Assembly: GCA_937898675.1 (NCBI GenBank)
Contig: CALEJB010000035.1
Span: 1 to 64,000 of the forward strand
DNA: 64,000 bases
From: an uncultured Prevotellaceae bacterium
GTDB lineage: Bacteria > Bacteroidota > Bacteroidia > Bacteroidales > Muribaculaceae
Reading direction: 5' to 3'
Position numbers and translations under genes: made by a program. The notes beneath the pieces are model-generated. The model was given only the letters and a program-made list of their open reading frames with translations, ran no database searches and was not told the DNA's origin. Below, piece after piece: positions 60,843-64,000 of the stretch (the stretch's first letter is position 1; each line of letters begins with the position of its first letter).

Positions 60843-62258
60843 ATGTATAACGTCAAATCAAAACACGCCGATGAGTTTATCGACGATAGTGAAATTCTGG
60901 AAACATTAGCCTATGCTGAGCGCAACAAGAGCAACCGCGCGCTCATCGAGGAAATTATCGACAAGGCAGCCTTGTGCAAAGGCTTGACCCACCGTGAGGC
61001 AGCCGTGCTGCTTGACTGCGACCAGCCTGACTTGATTGAACGATATGAGCAACTCGCGCGGGATGTGAAGCGCCGCTTCTACGGCAACCGCATCGTGATG
61101 TTCGCGCCGCTATACCTGTCCAATTACTGCATCAACGGATGCGTCTATTGCCCCTACCACGCCAAGAACAAGGAAATCCCTCGCAAGAAACTGACTCAGG
61201 ACGAAGTGCGCGCCGAGGTTGAAGCCTTGGTCAAGCTGGGCCACAAGCGCCTGGCGCTCGAGGCCGGCGAACACCCGGTGATGAACCCGCTGGAATATAT
61301 CCTGGACTGCATCCACACCGTGTATGACACCAAGGTGGGCAATGGCGAAATCCGCCGCGTGAATGTGAATATCGCGGCTACCGAGGTCGAGGCCTACGAG
61401 AAACTGAAAGCCGCCGGCATCGGCACCTACATCCTCTTCCAGGAGACCTATAACCGCAAGAACTATGAGGCGCTGCATCCCACAGGCCCCAAGTCCAACT
61501 ACTGCTACCATACCGAGGCCATGGACCGCGCCCAACAAGGCGGCTGTGACGATGTAGGCATCGGTGTGCTTTACGGTCTCACGACCTACCGCTATGACTT
61601 TGTTGGCTTGCTGATGCATGCCGAGCACCTCGAGGCCACCTTCGGCGTTGGCCCGCACACCATCAGCGTGCCTCGCATCTGCCCTGCCGAGGACATTTCG
61701 CTTGAGGATTTCCCCGACACACTGCCCGATGACATCTTCTGCCGCATCGTGGCCGTCATCCGTCTGGCCGTGCCTTACACCGGCATGATCATCTCGACAC
61801 GCGAGAGCCAGAACGTGCGTTCCAAACTGCTCGACCTGGGCATCTCGCAGATTAGCGGCGGCAGCCGCACCAGCGTAGGCGGCTACACCACGCCCGAGCG
61901 CCACGACGAGACCGCCCAGTTTGACGTGAGTGATACCCGCACCCTCGACGAAGTCATCAACTGGCTGCTGTCCATTGGCTATCTGCCCAGTTTCTGCACC
62001 GCCTGCTACCGTGAAGGCCGCACCGGCGACCGCTTCATGTCGCTGTGCAAAGCCGGCAAAATCGGCGACTGCTGCACGCCCAATGCCATCATGACGCTGA
62101 AGGAGTATCTCATTGACTTCGCCAGCGACGACACTCATGCCAAGGGCGACGCGCTCATCCAGGAAGAACTGGCCAAACTGACCAACCCGCGCATCAAGGA
62201 AATCACCACCAAGCGCATCCAGGACATTATCAACGGTCAGCGCGACTTCCGCTTCTAA
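60843..62258 (+). CDS. hydG: [FeFe]-hydrogenase H-cluster maturase HydG
   Basis: HydG cleaves tyrosine with a SAM radical to give CO and cyanide for the H-cluster. The 471-residue protein has the radical SAM motif CINGCVYC (Cys96, Cys100, Cys103). The C-terminal extension holds the second Fe-S cluster as Cys-x2-Cys-x22-Cys (CTAC...DCC). The KLGHKRLALEAGEHP and RTSVGGYTTPERHD stretches are typical. Full length and all cysteines indicate an active protein. It relates to ThiH but is longer and keeps the HydG-specific C terminus. hydF follows after a 12-bp-stem hairpin. Confidence 0.96.
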   Translation: MYNVKSKHADEFIDDSEILETLAYAERNKSNRALIEEIIDKAALCKGLTHREAAVLLDCDQPDLIERYEQLARDVKRRFYGNRIVMFAPLYLSNYCINGCVYCPYHAKNKEIPRKKLTQDEVRAEVEALVKLGHKRLALEAGEHPVMNPLEYILDCIHTVYDTKVGNGEIRRVNVNIAATEVEAYEKLKAAGIGTYILFQETYNRKNYEALHPTGPKSNYCYHTEAMDRAQQGGCDDVGIGVLYGLTTYRYDFVGLLMHAEHLEATFGVGPHTISVPRICPAEDISLEDFPDTLPDDIFCRIVAVIRLAVPYTGMIISTRESQNVRSKLLDLGISQISGGSRTSVGGYTTPERHDETAQFDVSDTRTLDEVINWLLSIGYLPSFCTACYREGRTGDRFMSLCKAGKIGDCCTPNAIMTLKEYLIDFASDDTHAKGDALIQEELAKLTNPRIKEITTKRIQDIINGQRDFRF

Positions 62259-62280
62259 TCATCCTTAGAAACCAGCAACG

Positions 62281-62331
62281 AATTACACGAGTTTTCACCG
62301 GATGCCATCATTGGGACTCGTGTAATTCTCT
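62281..62331 (+). terminator. Hairpin between hydG and hydF
   Basis: Arms AATTACACGAGT (62281-62292) and ACTCGTGTAATT (62316-62327) form a perfect 12-bp stem with a 23-nt loop, followed by CTCTTTT. It may terminate or attenuate hydG transcription before hydF. Confidence 0.6.
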
Positions 62332-62344
62332 TTTGTATCGCATT

Positions 62345-63541
62345 ATGGCACATACCGACAACACCCCTTACAGCGAACGGCTGCACATTGCCTTGTTCGG
62401 AAGACGCAATGTGGGCAAGTCATCGCTCATCAACGCCCTCACCGGACAGCACACTGCTCTGGTCAGCGACATGCCCGGCACAACGACCGACCCGGTGCTC
62501 AAGGCAATGGAAATCCTGCCGCTCGGCCCGTGCGTGCTCATCGACACAGCAGGGTTTGACGACAGCGGCATGGTAGGTGACCTGCGCACCCAGCGCACCC
62601 GCGAGGTCATCAAGCAGGCCGACATCGCCCTGCTGGTGACAGACGGCAAGTCGCTCGACGACGAGGCGAACTGGGCCACAATGCTCAAGCAAGCAGACAT
62701 TCCCTGCCTTGCCGTGCTCAACAAGGCCGACCTGCTCGATGAAGCGCCCGAGCGCCTGCTGGCCGTCATCGCGCAACGGCTGCACTGCGATGCCATTGCC
62801 GTGAGCGCTATGGCGGGAACAGGATTGGACCAACTGCGCGCCAAAATGGCCGCGCTTGTCCCCGAGTCAGGAAAACAATCACTCACGAGCAGCCTGTGCA
62901 AGCAAGGCGACACGGTGCTGCTTGTCATGCCACAAGACCCGCAGGCGCCCAAGGGCCGCTTGATTCTGCCTCAGGTGCAGACGTTGCGCGACTTGCTGGA
63001 CAAAGGGTGTACGGCCGTGTGCTGCACACCCGATGGCATGGACAGCACACTGGCGACGTTGCGCAAAGCACCGCAACTGATAATCACCGACTCGCAAGTG
63101 TTTGATATTGTGGAGCAAAAGAAGCCCGATGGCAGTCTGCTGACATCGTTCTCGGTGCTGATGGCCGCCTACAAGGGAGATATCCGCTACTTTGTTGAAA
63201 GCGCTGCCGCAATCGGCCGCCTGACCGAAAAATCCAAAGTGCTCATCGCCGAGGCTTGCACCCACGCCCCGCTGGCCGAAGACATCGGCCGCGAGAAAAT
63301 TCCCCGCATGCTGCGCAAGCGAGCGGGCAATGGCCTCCAGGTCGATATCGTCGCGGGAAAAGATTTTCCCGACGATGCAACTGACTACGACTTGATTATC
63401 CACTGCGGCGCCTGTATGTTTAACCGCAAATTCATGCTATCTCGAGTGGAACAATGCCGCAGGCAAGGCGTGCCGATGACCAACTACGGCATCGCCATCG
63501 CCTTTGTCAAGGGCATACTTGACAAGGTGTCATTGCCGTAA
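62345..63541 (+). CDS. hydF: [FeFe]-hydrogenase maturation GTPase HydF
   Basis: HydF is the scaffold that assembles and delivers the H-cluster precursor. The 398-residue protein has an N-terminal GTPase domain: Walker A FGRRNVGKSS (residues 18-27), G2/G3 with DTAG (67-70) and LNKADLL. A dimerisation domain follows, then a C-terminal Fe-S domain with Cys305-x-His307 (CTHAP) and His353-Cys354-x2-Cys357 (HCGAC). These ligands match those required in HydF. ATG 62345 gives the normal start. No hydE gene, the third maturase, is in this window. Confidence 0.96.
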   Translation: MAHTDNTPYSERLHIALFGRRNVGKSSLINALTGQHTALVSDMPGTTTDPVLKAMEILPLGPCVLIDTAGFDDSGMVGDLRTQRTREVIKQADIALLVTDGKSLDDEANWATMLKQADIPCLAVLNKADLLDEAPERLLAVIAQRLHCDAIAVSAMAGTGLDQLRAKMAALVPESGKQSLTSSLCKQGDTVLLVMPQDPQAPKGRLILPQVQTLRDLLDKGCTAVCCTPDGMDSTLATLRKAPQLIITDSQVFDIVEQKKPDGSLLTSFSVLMAAYKGDIRYFVESAAAIGRLTEKSKVLIAEACTHAPLAEDIGREKIPRMLRKRAGNGLQVDIVAGKDFPDDATDYDLIIHCGACMFNRKFMLSRVEQCRRQGVPMTNYGIAIAFVKGILDKVSLP

Positions 63542-63573
63542 CCAGGCTATTGTCAAAGCACAAAAAACACCAC

Positions 63574-63606
63574 AGGGCGCTTGGAAAAACCAAGCGCCCT
63601 GCTTTA
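63574..63606. terminator. Terminator between hydF and the NuoE-like gene
   Basis: A perfect 11-bp GC-rich stem (63574-63584 with 63590-63600) with an AAAAA loop; T-containing sequence follows on both sides. It separates converging genes. Confidence 0.8.
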
Positions 63607-63625
63607 TTGAGAATGATAAAATTGC

Positions 63626-64000
63626 TTAATCCTCGGCGGCAACTTCGTCCAGAATCCTCTGAACATCCTTTACCTCGAGACGGCCGTAAACATGCTCGCC
63701 AATCATGACGACGGGAGCAAGGCCGCAAGCGCCCACGCAACGCAGGCAGTCGAGCGAGAACTTGCCGTCCTCGGTGGTCTCGCCCACCTCAATCTTGAGG
63801 ATGCGCTTGATCTCGTCGAGCAGACGCTCAGAACCGCGCACATAGCAAGCGGTGCCCAGGCACACGCTGATGGGGTGCTTGCCCTTGGGCGTCATGGTGA
63901 AGAACGAGTAGAATGTTACAACGCCATAGACCTTGGATGCCGGAATGTTGAGCTTGCGGGCGATGATGCGCTGCATCTCCTCGGGCAGATAGCCGTGCAG
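63626..64000 (-). CDS. NuoE/HydC-type [2Fe-2S] subunit (cut by window edge)
   Basis: The visible 124 residues belong to the NuoE-like thioredoxin-fold [2Fe-2S] family: QRIIARKLNIPASKVYGVVTFYSFF, then CLGTACYVRG and CLRCVGACGLAP, which supply the four cluster cysteines. The reading frame continues past base 64000 on the 5' side. In complex I this subunit is NuoE; in bifurcating [FeFe]-hydrogenases it is HydC/HndA. Its place beside hydG and hydF favours the hydrogenase version (inference), in which case the remaining hydrogenase genes lie just outside the window. Confidence 0.88.
   Translation of the reverse strand: MHGYLPEEMQRIIARKLNIPASKVYGVVTFYSFFTMTPKGKHPISVCLGTACYVRGSERLLDEIKRILKIEVGETTEDGKFSLDCLRCVGACGLAPVVMIGEHVYGRLEVKDVQRILDEVAAED

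Noticed and set aside
61110..62138. 342-residue open frame opposite hydG
   Set aside because: Shadow of hydG; biased composition and no motif.

Overview
This is about 64 kb of a gene-dense, fairly GC-rich chromosome from a member of the Bacteroidales. The order is supported by the promoters, almost all of which use the Bacteroidetes -7 box TAnnTTTG, and by the LpxC-FabZ fusion, Omp28 and DUF6029 proteins, DUF4494, a Bacteroidetes-type transketolase and an LptD-based outer membrane. A gut or rumen anaerobe related to Muribaculaceae or Prevotella is plausible, because of the [FeFe]-hydrogenase maturases, Ptb-Buk and dockerin-like repeats. That finer placement is inference.

Layout, left to right. 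(1) 1-464: a transposase cut by the window edge. (2) 655-3080: a GNAT acetyltransferase, then a B3/B4-domain protein, TsaC and a thioredoxin lipoprotein. (3) 3239-6520: the lipid A operon lpxD, lpxC-fabZ, lpxA. (4) 6600-11721, minus strand: two paralogous TPR proteins downstream of gyrA. (5) 12052-16484: a DnaQ-like exonuclease, an FGE/SUMF1-domain lipoprotein, dnaA and an MCE protein. (6) 16713-19605: aroE and a ComEC-like protein. (7) 19606-21420: an AT-rich island with an AAA ATPase between two identical 35-bp hairpin repeats. (8) 21508-32487: DedA, rpe, tRNA-Ser(CGA), YitT, purine nucleoside phosphorylase, a FabK/nitronate monooxygenase-type flavoprotein, DUF4494, YggS, an MFS carrier, transketolase and an OmpA-like protein. 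(9) 32591-39490: MATE and EamA transporters, then uvrB, ygiQ and a PAP2 phosphatase. (10) 39580-45200, minus strand: an envelope operon of TlpA, a DUF6029 barrel, an Omp28 lipoprotein and two proteins ending in dockerin repeats. (11) 45404-48383: MgtC and a CPA2 antiporter. (12) 48429-53490, minus strand: tatA, tatC, a secreted EEP-family enzyme, a beta-propeller lipoprotein and a PBP4-type enzyme. (13) 53662-55669: ptb-buk. (14) 55750-60617, minus strand: lptD, a YiiX-like hydrolase, an EFR1 ferredoxin and LysE. (15) 60843-64000: hydG and hydF, meeting a NuoE/HydC-type gene cut by the right edge.

Most of the content is housekeeping: lipid A synthesis and LPS export, replication, repair, pentose phosphate metabolism and fermentation. 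Butyrate kinase would give ATP by substrate-level phosphorylation, and the HydG, HydF and NuoE-like genes fit disposal of reducing power as H2. The two least ordinary places are the thioredoxin-fold and dockerin envelope operon (39.6-45.2 kb) and the repeat-flanked ATPase island (19.6-21.4 kb). A genome-wide pattern also shows in the promoters. About half have TTTG or TTG 19-22 bp before the -7 box, and several others have it only 11-13 bp before.
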